Positions 1-6,107 are shown, numbered from the stretch's first letter. The stretch: DNA of 12,236 nucleotides from Desulfurococcales archaeon (GCA_027083045.1 JALWQP010000157.1:1-12236); one strand, 5' to 3'. Notes: a model not told the origin generated them from the sequence alone. Made by a program: numbers and translations.

Positions 1-291
1 CGGTCTAACCGGATAGATACTGCATACTGGTACTCTATCCTCGTACTTGAGGAATACGCACCTTCCTGTTCCAACGCCTCTGAGAGCAGGTATAGCGAAC
101 ACGTCAGCCACTATAGCGATTATGTATTTTCCTCTAAGCTCCTTCCAATCTACCCCAAGATACTTGGCAATACGGCATACATCGAACGCTGTCAATCCTA
201 CATTAGGGCCGGAGGTACAGCATCTACCGCTCCTCTGGCATTTCACTCTCACTTTTTCGCCTTTTCTCACAACCAGGTATCTCGATGACAA
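1..291 (-). CDS. YkgJ-type cysteine-cluster (UPF0153) protein, 3' end outside window
   Basis: The visible 97 codons match the zinc/iron-chelating YkgJ family (UPF0153). There is a KCxxSGxCC cluster (C18, C24, C25), a further Cys at 39, then GRCVFL (C78) and the family signature CSIYPVRP (C90). Members are thought to bind a metal or Fe-S cluster; their exact reaction is generally unknown. The reading frame is open past the left edge, so the C-terminus is missing. I chose the TTG start at 289-291 because a GGTGA Shine-Dalgarno lies 7 nt upstream (299-303). An in-frame ATG at 379-381 would add 30 residues, but it has no SD and overlaps the upstream small gene. The gene follows the 41-residue Cys protein by 34 nt, so the two are probably co-transcribed. 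The family call is firm; the start is moderately sure. Confidence 0.8.
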   Translation of the reverse strand, partial: MSSRYLVVRKGEKVRVKCQRSGRCCTSGPNVGLTAFDVCRIAKYLGVDWKELRGKYIIAIVADVFAIPALRGVGTGRCVFLKYEDRVPVCSIYPVRP

Positions 292-298
292 ACCTTTT

Positions 299-303
299 TC
301 ACC
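299..303 (-). promoter_or_regulatory. Ribosome binding site deciding the YkgJ TTG start
   Basis: GGTGA on the minus strand, 7 nt before TTG 289-291, matches the 3' end of crenarchaeal 16S rRNA. This supports the unusual TTG start over the upstream ATG. Confidence 0.55.
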
Positions 304-325
304 GTGCAACGAAGATTTTGTTGGA

Positions 326-451
326 TTATGTTTTACAGAAGCCCCTAAAGGGGCACATTCTACAACTAGAATAATACTCATCCATGAGAAACTCTACATC
401 TAGCTCTTCTTCGTCTTCGAGAGAATACTTCTTTTCCTTCTTTTCCTTCAT
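326..451 (-). CDS. Small Cys-containing protein, 41 aa, function unknown
   Basis: An unrecognised ORF of 41 codons plus TAA. The first half is highly charged (a KEKKEKK start, then an EDEEELD stretch). The C-terminus carries C30, C33 and C39 in a C-x2-C-x5-C pattern (SCRMCPFRGFC), which suggests a metal or Fe-S site or a partner-supplied cluster. An SD-like GTGAT sits 5 nt before the ATG, and the overlapping ATG upstream stops after two codons, so the start is clear if the gene is real. The gene lies between nnr and the YkgJ-type gene on the same strand, 34 nt before the latter. The Lys/Glu-rich part makes the plus strand look pyrimidine-rich at 405-450. Coding status rests on the SD, the tidy spacing and the Cys motif; no family was recognised. 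Confidence 0.55.
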   Translation of the reverse strand: MKEKKEKKYSLEDEEELDVEFLMDEYYSSCRMCPFRGFCKT

Positions 452-520
452 AGCATATCACTTAAGCCACTATCTCACTTTAAGGCCTTATTAGTTTAAT
501 CGGCCTTCCTATTCCTCTAC

Positions 521-2032
521 TTAAGTGTAAGTATTAATATGGATATTAAGGGGATTTTTAATAACCTTGTCTATAACTTTAATTATATTAGTGGGCGAGA
601 CCTTCTCGTCATTCTTTAGCAAATAGTCTCCCGCCAAGCCATTAATGTATGCGGCAATAGATGCTGATACAAAGGGATCTCCTGTTAACGCGTATATGCT
701 TGCAACTATTCCGGTCAGCACATCGCCTGTTCCACCAATTGCCATGTACGGGTTGCCTGTTCTATTGTATTTTATCCGTTCCCCATCACTTATAATATCG
801 ATCGGTGCTTTCAATAGAATAGTTGCTTCAAGCCGACGCGCGGCTTCGGCCACGGTCCATGCTCCCCTATGTCCCTGTTCAACTGTTTTTCCTGTAATTG
901 ACTTGAACTCGCCGCGATGAGGCGTTAAGACAGCCCTTCCTTTAAATTTCATTCGATCATAATCTATGGCTTTAAGTGCATCAGCGTCTATCACGATTCT
1001 CTTGTTCTCTTCTACTAGTTTGTCGAGCAATCTCCTAACAGCTTCAAGCGTTTCAGGGCGACGCCCAAGGCCGGGACCAACTATAATTACATGGGGCCTA
1101 TACTCCTCTATAGTCTTCAGGATATGGTCGAGGGATTCTATGCTGAGGTATTTTCCTGGATAAGGAATCGTTATTAGTTCGGGACTATATCCCGCGATGA
1201 TGTCCCTGATGGATTCTGGGCATGCGATGAATGCCAGATCAGATCCTGCTGCCAGAGCGGCGAGACCAGCAAGTGCTGGTGCTCCGGTATATTTGTTGCT
1301 TCCTCCTATAACGAGTATTCTGCCACTACTGCCCTTATGGGCATCCTTAGGCCTCTCCGGAACATTGTAGACTATGTCTCCCGGACCAACATAGATTGTA
1401 GCATCTCGAGGAACCCCTATGTCCGCCACTATGATCTCTCCAGCTATATCTTTGCGTTTTAGAAGGCCAGGCTTTAGATCGTGGAAACTGACTGTTATGT
1501 CTGCTTTGAAGGCTATTCCATGAATATCTCCTGTATCTGGGTTCAGACCCGTAGGTGTATCAATTGCTACCTTTAATTTCGCGTTTACCTTGTTTGCTTT
1601 CTCAACAATAGATTTTATAGGATCTCGTAGCTCACCCCTTACACCCGTGCCAAGAAGGCCATCAATAATTACGCCAGCACCATCTAATACGTCGAGCCTA
1701 CCTGGTTTATGGATCTTGATAGTGGTGAGTCTCTTTACTATTGAGTAGTTTTCAAGGGTGTCGGGATGACTTATGAGCTCTTCCCTGTATGCGGGAAGTA
1801 TTTCAACATTATAGCCAAAAGAATCCAGGTACCTTGCAGCGACAATGCCGTCGCCACCATTTCCACCCCTTCCCATGAGAACCACTATTCTTTCGGCTTC
1901 TTCGGGCTTTAGCCTAGAGATTATGGCCTCGGCAACACTTTTACCAGCCGCCTCCATGAGCCTTATTAGTGGTATGCCTAGGGAAACCGTGTTAAGTTCA
2001 ATAATCCTCATATCCTTGACTGTTATAGTCAT
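521..2032 (-). CDS. nnr: Bifunctional NAD(P)H-hydrate repair enzyme Nnr
   Basis: This cytoplasmic metabolite-repair enzyme rescues NADHX/NADPHX, the damaged hydrated forms of NAD(P)H that arise readily at high temperature. The N-terminal YjeF_N epimerase domain (about 1-215) interconverts R and S forms. It shows GRGGNGGDG (54-62), IDGLLGTG (123-130) and AIDTPTGLNPDTG (156-168). The C-terminal ribokinase-like domain (about 225-495) is the ADP-dependent S-NAD(P)HX dehydratase. It shows KGSSGRILVIGGS (233-245), GPGLGR (319-324), DADAL (349-353), TPHRGEF (370-376) and the GGTGDVLTGI anion hole with catalytic Asp (433-442). The 503-residue length is normal for the fused form. GGGTGAT lies a few bases before the ATG. 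The gene stands 69 nt before the small Cys gene on the same strand. The call is very secure. Confidence 0.96.
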   Translation of the reverse strand: MTITVKDMRIIELNTVSLGIPLIRLMEAAGKSVAEAIISRLKPEEAERIVVLMGRGGNGGDGIVAARYLDSFGYNVEILPAYREELISHPDTLENYSIVKRLTTIKIHKPGRLDVLDGAGVIIDGLLGTGVRGELRDPIKSIVEKANKVNAKLKVAIDTPTGLNPDTGDIHGIAFKADITVSFHDLKPGLLKRKDIAGEIIVADIGVPRDATIYVGPGDIVYNVPERPKDAHKGSSGRILVIGGSNKYTGAPALAGLAALAAGSDLAFIACPESIRDIIAGYSPELITIPYPGKYLSIESLDHILKTIEEYRPHVIIVGPGLGRRPETLEAVRRLLDKLVEENKRIVIDADALKAIDYDRMKFKGRAVLTPHRGEFKSITGKTVEQGHRGAWTVAEAARRLEATILLKAPIDIISDGERIKYNRTGNPYMAIGGTGDVLTGIVASIYALTGDPFVSASIAAYINGLAGDYLLKNDEKVSPTNIIKVIDKVIKNPLNIHINTYT

Positions 2033-2051
2033 GTAATCACCCTTGATTACA

Positions 2052-2087
2052 CTATATATGTTCTGTGTAGAAAGAAATACTATATCT
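2052..2087 (-). promoter_or_regulatory. Possible nnr promoter (two TATA-like boxes)
   Basis: The minus strand has CATATATAG (2052-2060) and a GATATAGTATT stretch around 2077-2087. The second would start transcription near 2056 and give a short leader containing the GGTGAT SD. The first would start it almost at the ATG. I cannot choose between them. Confidence 0.3.
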
Positions 2088-2178
2088 TGCCCTCAGCCGA
2101 AACCTCCTCTGTCATCTTATCCATTATGGCTGTGAGACTCATCATCGGCGCCGAGAAAGGTCTATTCCCTGCATCCAA
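2080..2178 (-). CDS. Doubtful small ORF, 32 aa, between the 216-aa gene and nnr
   Basis: A TTG at 2176-2178 opens 32 codons ending in TAG at 2080-2082, overlapping the end of the upstream 216-aa gene by 17 bp. An internal ATG pair (2140-2145) would give only 21 codons. The predicted peptide is amphipathic in its second half (ATG run MMSLTAIMDKMTEEV). Neither start has an SD. It fills most of the 129-bp gap before nnr in the same direction, so it could be a translated spacer peptide. It could equally be chance. I recognise no family. Confidence 0.2.
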   Translation of the reverse strand: MDAGNRPFSAPMMSLTAIMDKMTEEVSAEGKI

Positions 2179-2812
2179 CGAAATTTGATTTAACTACATG
2201 TCTAATACCGATATTATCGACCTTAAACAGTCTCTTCCCAGGTATAATATTTTCACTGAAAACGAGTAATTCACCCGCTATATCATCTCTTAAGCCAACA
2301 ACTGGTGTTCCCCAGTACTCCCTGAGATCGCCTTTTCTCAGAGATAAAGCTAGTACAACGAGATCGCTGAGCTCGGGGCTAATGATTCTGCATGAGCTAA
2401 TCGGCCCCCTATCTAGGTAAACATATATATTATCAGCCACGATTTCTGAGATCACAACCTCTTTTTCGGCCCCATCTATAAAAACATTATATCCCCCATA
2501 ATAGGCTGTTTTAATAACTGGATCCTCGCCCATCTTAAGAGATTCAAGGGAAAGAATTGTACCAATAGAATTGTTGAGTATTTCCATACAGTGGTTTTCA
2601 CAAAATATTTTATGCTCACTAGGTACTGACGGTGTTGTTTTGATTACAGTTTTACCTTTTATTTGAAATATGTTTGTTCTAGAATTGACTAGAGGAATGC
2701 CTACATAGAGTCTATGGCCGTGCCATTGCCCCGCACTCATAAACACTACATGTGGACAACTAATAAGCCAGTCATATCTCCAACCATATGATATATTACT
2801 CAATGGTTCCAC
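2162..2812 (-). CDS. Hypothetical protein, 216 aa
   Basis: I do not recognise this protein. It is soluble-looking, with no signal peptide or TM segment, and alternates short beta-like hydrophobic stretches with Gly/Pro turns. It has five cysteines (19, 71, 75, 141, 214), two of them as CENHC (71-75), and an early HxHR-like WHGHR element (30-34). The start is GTG 2810-2812, about 28 nt downstream of the start site expected from the TTTATAAA box at 2864-2871. It diverges from the secreted-protein gene that starts at 2905. It lies 129 bp upstream of nnr in the same direction, which permits but does not prove co-expression. Gene status is good because of length, promoter and position. Function is open. 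Confidence 0.7.
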   Translation of the reverse strand: MEPLSNISYGWRYDWLISCPHVVFMSAGQWHGHRLYVGIPLVNSRTNIFQIKGKTVIKTTPSVPSEHKIFCENHCMEILNNSIGTILSLESLKMGEDPVIKTAYYGGYNVFIDGAEKEVVISEIVADNIYVYLDRGPISSCRIISPELSDLVVLALSLRKGDLREYWGTPVVGLRDDIAGELLVFSENIIPGKRLFKVDNIGIRHVVKSNFVGCRE

Positions 2813-2863
2813 CGTTCCACAAGGTTACAAAGACTGGGTCAAGTATTGTCCCAACATATCCCT

Positions 2864-2871
2864 TTTATAAA
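2864..2871. promoter_or_regulatory. Palindromic TATA box shared by divergent genes
   Basis: TTTATAAA is a perfect 8-bp palindrome inside the 92-bp gap between the divergent starts at 2812 (minus) and 2905 (plus). At the usual archaeal distance of about 26 bp, transcripts would start near 2841 on the minus strand and near 2894 on the plus strand. It can therefore serve one or both genes. Confidence 0.5.
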
Positions 2872-2893
2872 CAGGTACTTAAAGAAGCCCACT

Positions 2894-2898
2894 GGTGG
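2894..2898 (+). promoter_or_regulatory. Ribosome binding site deciding the start at 2905
   Basis: GGTGG lies 6 nt before ATG 2905. It supports this start over the longer frame beginning at 2788, which has no SD and would put 39 polar residues before the signal peptide. Confidence 0.55.
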
Positions 2899-2904
2899 TC
2901 GAGT

Positions 2905-4131
2905 ATGAAGGGCTTGGTAAAACCTATAGGATTACTGATCATAGCAATAATAGCATTGTCATTGATAACAACGGCCGTAGCACCCTTAATAATGGCCTCT
3001 AACGAATCGAGCACACAACCTAATGTAATCCCTCACAACAATATAGATAAGTTGCTCTCAGAGAACATAACATATGATAAAGCAATACAGATAGCTTATC
3101 TTGTCAAAAATGAGAGCATGCCTATACTTAGATGGGCATTATCGTATAATGTCACACTGGCCAAAGTGATCATAAAAAGAGGAGATGCACTGCTTCAACA
3201 AGCAATACGTGTAGCGTCAACGAACCAAACAGTGGCGAAGCATCTCGCTATAAGGGCTGCTTTAATCTATGGATTAGCGCCCGCTACAGCATACATTGTA
3301 CTACGGAAAACGATCAATGACAACCTAGGAGAAAACAGGACTGTGACTAATCAGACAGTCATTGCAGTTCTACAATTAGTTGGTGAGATAAGAAAACTAG
3401 TGGGCAATGTGGCGAGGATCGCGGAAAACTTTAGTATTGCCTTACCGCCCGAAATGAAGATTAGCACCATAATAGCTAATGGAGAAGTCGATATTGCTCT
3501 AAAACTGCTCAAGAACGGATTTGTCAAAGCAGCGCTTGTCGAGTCGATAAAAGCATATAACACATATGTTAAAACATATGGATTGATCATAGTGTCCTCT
3601 GTTGCGGAAAAACTGGGCTTCAAGCATCCTGTAGATCTATTTACGCTAATACGCAGAGCCGAGATTAACCCAATGATTATCAAAAAGGTTATTGATCGTC
3701 TACCCCCGATAATAAGAGAGCGTATTATGGCAATGATAAGGGAAAGAAGAATAGCTGAGATCAGGGTAGCAATCCACAGAGAAGCAAGGATAGTGGCTGA
3801 GAAAATAAATCATGCGTCAATAAATACTATAGCTAAGATAGCTTCAGGAGTGCTCGTCATGGCCAGTGGATATCCCGATACAGCAAGAGCTGTAATGAAG
3901 TGGAGAGCGCAGAAGAACCTAATGAACCCCATCAGACTATATGAACATGTTAGAAATATAACATATAGACTATACAACAAGACAGGCGCCACGGGCATTA
4001 AATTGCTCGACATAGTGCTTATGACGCTAAGTCGTGAGATAAATAAGACTACTGGTGCTCATATAGATCTAGTGCAATTATTCAAAACAACAATGATCAT
4101 GCATGTATTAATGCGTCATCCTAGAAGATGA
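2905..4131 (+). CDS. Secreted or membrane-anchored sequon-rich helical protein, 408 aa, unknown function
   Basis: From ATG 2905 the protein begins with a textbook signal or anchor sequence: MKGLVKP, then a hydrophobic run to about residue 28. The remainder has no further TM helix and looks almost entirely alpha-helical, with basic amphipathic stretches such as the REERRIAEIR-like region. It carries about eleven N-x-S/T sequons, for example NES near 33, NIT in SENIT, NVT, NQT, NRT, NFS and NKT, as expected of a glycosylated extracellular crenarchaeal protein. I recognise no enzyme motif or family. The frame is open back to 2788, but that start lacks an SD and overlaps the divergent gene. A T-rich stretch follows the stop. 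The membrane-tethered HTH regulator is the next gene downstream. Secretion is an inference from the signal peptide and sequons. Confidence 0.8.
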   Translation: MKGLVKPIGLLIIAIIALSLITTAVAPLIMASNESSTQPNVIPHNNIDKLLSENITYDKAIQIAYLVKNESMPILRWALSYNVTLAKVIIKRGDALLQQAIRVASTNQTVAKHLAIRAALIYGLAPATAYIVLRKTINDNLGENRTVTNQTVIAVLQLVGEIRKLVGNVARIAENFSIALPPEMKISTIIANGEVDIALKLLKNGFVKAALVESIKAYNTYVKTYGLIIVSSVAEKLGFKHPVDLFTLIRRAEINPMIIKKVIDRLPPIIRERIMAMIRERRIAEIRVAIHREARIVAEKINHASINTIAKIASGVLVMASGYPDTARAVMKWRAQKNLMNPIRLYEHVRNITYRLYNKTGATGIKLLDIVLMTLSREINKTTGAHIDLVQLFKTTMIMHVLMRHPRR

Positions 4132-4150
4132 TTCCTCTAGGGATAAATAA

Positions 4151-4163
4151 TTATTATTTTTAT
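4151..4163 (+). terminator. T-rich putative terminator after the secreted-protein gene
   Basis: TTATTATTTTTAT lies about 20 nt after the stop at 4131. It resembles the T-tract terminators of crenarchaea and has no preceding hairpin. The signal is weak in AT-rich DNA. Confidence 0.35.
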
Positions 4164-4224
4164 ACCAATACAGTTTTATCGATTCTGAACAGAGTTGCTT
4201 TTATTATAAATTTAACCAATTATA

Positions 4225-4233
4225 CTTAAATAT
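4225..4233 (+). promoter_or_regulatory. Putative TATA box of the membrane-HTH gene
   Basis: CTTAAATAT is placed to start transcription near 4255, giving a leader of about 30 nt that contains a GTGAT SD 5 nt before ATG 4285. The inverted repeat 4236-4259 lies between this box and the gene. Confidence 0.4.
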
Positions 4234-4235
4234 GC

Positions 4236-4259
4236 ACATAAAGGATCAAAACTTTATGT
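4236..4259. promoter_or_regulatory. Perfect inverted repeat, putative operator
   Basis: ACATAAAG (4236-4243) and CTTTATGT (4252-4259) are exact inverted copies separated by 8 bp. They lie just downstream of the TATA-like box and over the expected start site of the membrane-HTH gene. The half-site spacing of 16 bp suits a dimeric winged-helix protein, and the position suits repression. An RNA hairpin with such AU-rich arms would be unstable in a hyperthermophile. Binding by the gene's own product is my inference. Confidence 0.5.
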
Positions 4260-4284
4260 AGGATGAGAAAACTAGTGATAAAGT

Positions 4285-5328
4285 ATGCAAAGCCGAACAA
4301 TTATAGCGATATCATTGGTAATAGTCTCGGTATTGGCGGCATCATTGTGTTTTGCGGCTTCAGCTAGTATTACACGTATAAGTTTCACTATGAATATAGA
4401 TCCAGTCACTGATGTTTCCTATGTCGTCGAAACAATAGCTTTGAGCTCTCCTCTAAAGGGTCCAGTAGTGGCAAACATTACAGCCCCCATTATTCCGGGT
4501 AAAAACATAACAATTGTTAGTGTTAAAAGCGGTTCCGATGAGGAACTACCTTATACCCTTGACCAAAAACACTCCGTACTTGATATCCTAGCTTATAACA
4601 CCTCGTATATTACAATCGAATATGTTGTTTCGGGTATAAGTGATGAGGTATCAATAGGTGTTTACGCAATCACAATAGACCTTGAGAACTTTACAGCTCC
4701 TTCTTTATCAGGGACAATAACTATTTTCGGGAAATACAGTGTCTTTGTTGCCCCCAGCCCTGAATCAATCACGAATGGCACCAATTGTGTAATAATAAGA
4801 CTTGATCAACCAATGATATATGTTATGACACTCGTGTCACAACAGATAGTTTCCCAGACGCAAGTAACTTCTTCTCCCCACACCACAACCGCTTCTCTAG
4901 GGAAAACTAGCACTACGTCCAGAAATACTGTCATACAGCAGCGCCTCAGCGGAATAAATCCGTGGAGTATAGTCATAGGCTTATTGATTATAGCTCTTGG
5001 AGTAGCTGTGGTCGCCCTATATAGGAGGAGAGGGGGAGGAAAGATAGAGATTGAGACCATGCCTTCAGGCGATATATTAAGTGATGACACGGTGAAACAC
5101 ATAATCCTCCTTGTTGGTGATGCAGGAGAAAAAGGGATCAAGCAGAGCAGGTTAGTCAAACTTACGGGCCGTCCAAAGTCAACGATATCCCGGAGAGTCA
5201 AGAGATTAATGGAGGAGGGCATAGTTGAGATAATTAGAGCTGGTAAATACAATATAATAAAGCTTACCGATAAGGGACGTGAAATCTATGAACAACTAAA
5301 GAAAGAATACGAAGAGAAACACGAGTAG
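4285..5328 (+). CDS. Membrane-anchored transcription regulator: extracellular domain, one TM, cytoplasmic winged HTH
   Basis: This appears to be a one-component transmembrane regulator. Residues 1-26 form a signal peptide. Residues 27-185 are a beta-rich extracellular domain with sequons at N64, N74, N105, N135 and N164. Residues 190-222 are a Ser/Thr/Gln-rich stalk. A TM helix spans about 227-246 and is followed by the stop-transfer RRR (247-249). The cytoplasmic part (about 265-340) is a MarR/IclR-like winged HTH with recognition helix GRPKSTISRRVKRL (295-308), a basic wing around 315-326 and an acidic-basic coiled tail. The architecture parallels archaeal membrane HTH proteins such as those of haloarchaea; I recognise no named extracellular family. 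The start has GTGAT 5 nt upstream. The gene probably shares an operon with the next gene (35-bp gap) and may autoregulate through the inverted repeat 4236-4259. The ligand or stress sensed is unknown. Confidence 0.85.
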   Translation: MQSRTIIAISLVIVSVLAASLCFAASASITRISFTMNIDPVTDVSYVVETIALSSPLKGPVVANITAPIIPGKNITIVSVKSGSDEELPYTLDQKHSVLDILAYNTSYITIEYVVSGISDEVSIGVYAITIDLENFTAPSLSGTITIFGKYSVFVAPSPESITNGTNCVIIRLDQPMIYVMTLVSQQIVSQTQVTSSPHTTTASLGKTSTTSRNTVIQQRLSGINPWSIVIGLLIIALGVAVVALYRRRGGGKIEIETMPSGDILSDDTVKHIILLVGDAGEKGIKQSRLVKLTGRPKSTISRRVKRLMEEGIVEIIRAGKYNIIKLTDKGREIYEQLKKEYEEKHE

Positions 5329-5363
5329 AAGGATCATTACAATAAAAATCCTGCGGTGATCCT

Positions 5364-5888
5364 ATGGAGCCTAGACCGATCTATGCTTACGGATTATTCT
5401 TCATGCATGAAAACGGTCTCGTAGATCAAGAGGTTATCTTCGAGTACTATGACCCAGATAAATATTATGCTGGTCTGCTACGAAGACCGGTAGCCTTGTC
5501 GAGGGAGCTGAAAATGCTGGGAGAGAACATGCAGTATTATCTTGATCAAGAAGAGGTCTATATCAATGATGAGAGAGTTTATCCACGCGTAGTAGACGTC
5601 AATATTGGGGTGAAGGAGAAGGGAAGATATGCCTATATAGTTTTCAACATAGAATTCATAGGTAAATTACGTAAAGGAATAAATAACTATGTTAACATCT
5701 ACGAGGAGGAAAGAGCTGAGTATGAATACATCGTCTACTGGTTTCTACCTGTAAACGCTAGAGTAGTGAAGGCCGAGGTTGGCGTTCCATATGAGATCCT
5801 CCCGAACGGCAGAGGGCTCTGGTTTCGTGTAAAGCCTGGAACGCTTGTAGGTGGGAGAGAGGAGATAGTTTTCGACCTAAAAGAATAA
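5364..5888 (+). CDS. Hypothetical beta-rich cytoplasmic protein, 174 aa, in operon with the membrane HTH gene
   Basis: I do not recognise this protein. It has no signal peptide, TM segment or cysteine, and is rich in Tyr, Glu and Val. It alternates beta-like segments with turns (IVFNIEFIG at 92-100, EYIVYWFLPV at 121-130, then KPGTLVGGREEIVF near the end), so an all-beta or beta-sandwich fold is likely. The SD GGTGATCC (5355-5362) is an almost complete complement of the crenarchaeal 16S tail, suggesting strong translation. The gap after the membrane-tethered regulator is 35 bp with no obvious promoter, so the two are probably one transcript. A role as partner or output of that regulator is inference only. 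The C/D sRNA begins about 30 bp after its stop. Confidence 0.75.
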   Translation: MEPRPIYAYGLFFMHENGLVDQEVIFEYYDPDKYYAGLLRRPVALSRELKMLGENMQYYLDQEEVYINDERVYPRVVDVNIGVKEKGRYAYIVFNIEFIGKLRKGINNYVNIYEEERAEYEYIVYWFLPVNARVVKAEVGVPYEILPNGRGLWFRVKPGTLVGGREEIVFDLKE

Positions 5889-5893
5889 TTTAA
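5884..5893 (+). promoter_or_regulatory. Possible TATA box of the C/D sRNA
   Basis: AATAATTTAA overlaps the stop codon of the preceding gene and lies about 27 bp before 5916, just upstream of the sRNA's terminal stem. The RNA could instead be processed from a read-through transcript. Confidence 0.3.
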
Positions 5894-5918
5894 GGGTCTA
5901 GAACTAATTATTATAAGC

Positions 5919-5997
5919 CGGCGGAAATGATGAATGGGGGCCTCCCAAACTGGGAGGTATCCTGAACAATGATGTGGGGCCAAAGCGCTGATCGCCG
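5919..5997 (+). ncRNA. C/D box sRNA with a hairpin in the C-D' spacer
   Basis: All four boxes of an archaeal 2'-O-methylation guide are present in order: C ATGATGA (5927-5933), D' CTGA (5962-5965), C' ATGATGT (5969-5975) and D CTGA (5988-5991). D' and C' are separated by 3 nt, and C' and D by 12 nt (5976-5987), both canonical. A terminal stem CGGCGG/TCGCCG (5919-5924 with 5992-5997, one G-U pair) closes the k-turn. The D guide GGGGCCAAAGCG would direct methylation to the U five bases from the D box in a CGCUUUGGCCCC target. The C-D' spacer is 28 nt, much longer than usual, and contains a hairpin: GCCTCCC (5940-5946), a 5-nt loop, then GGGAGGT (5952-5958). The D' guide therefore overlaps that hairpin. 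No target was verified. Confidence 0.8.
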
Positions 5998-6012
5998 ATC
6001 ACATCTGCAAAT

Positions 6013-6019
6013 CTTTATC
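6013..6019 (+). promoter_or_regulatory. Possible TATA box of the second sRNA candidate
   Basis: CTTTATC lies about 27 bp before 6042, just ahead of the C-like box at 6049. The evidence is position and composition only. Confidence 0.25.
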
Positions 6020-6043
6020 TGATGATCCGGGAATATTGTTTAG

Positions 6044-6107
6044 TCGCAGTGATGTGTACGCCATCGGGCGAGCATGCGCGATGAGCGGTATCCGTCCCCT
6101 CTGAGCT
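6044..6107 (+). ncRNA. Second, degenerate C/D box sRNA candidate
   Basis: The order of elements is C-like GTGATGT (6049-6055), a 12-nt spacer (6056-6067), a degenerate D' GCGA (6068-6071), a 6-nt linker, C'-like GCGATGA (6078-6084), a 16-nt spacer and an exact D CTGA (6101-6104). The 12-nt first spacer is right. The altered D' and C' boxes, the longer second spacer and a terminal stem of only about two pairs weaken the case. The D box sits directly against the priL TATA box. It could be a diverged or orphan sRNA, or chance. Confidence 0.4.

Noticed and set aside
47..403. Plus-strand frame of 118 codons
   Set aside because: It is antisense to the YkgJ-type gene and the small Cys gene, has no recognisable motif or SD, and its composition mirrors the opposite strand.
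458..532. CACTTAAG and CTTAAGTG as a widely spaced inverted repeat around the nnr 3' end
   Set aside because: The core CTTAAG is itself palindromic, the arms are far apart and the DNA is AT-rich, so chance is likely.
645..1163. Plus-strand frames of 91 and 65 codons
   Set aside because: They are shadows of the strongly supported nnr gene on the minus strand.
2126..2188. Plus-strand mini-ORF of about 20 codons starting ATGGCTGTG
   Set aside because: It is antisense to the end of the 216-aa gene and has no SD or promoter.
2788..2904. Longer N-terminus for the secreted protein from ATG 2788
   Set aside because: It lacks an SD, overlaps the divergent gene's start and promoter, and would put 39 residues before a clean signal peptide that has its own SD.
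6020..6045. TGATGAT as the C box of an upstream-extended second sRNA
   Set aside because: No CTGA-like D' box follows at a suitable distance, and the GTGATGT box at 6049 fits better.
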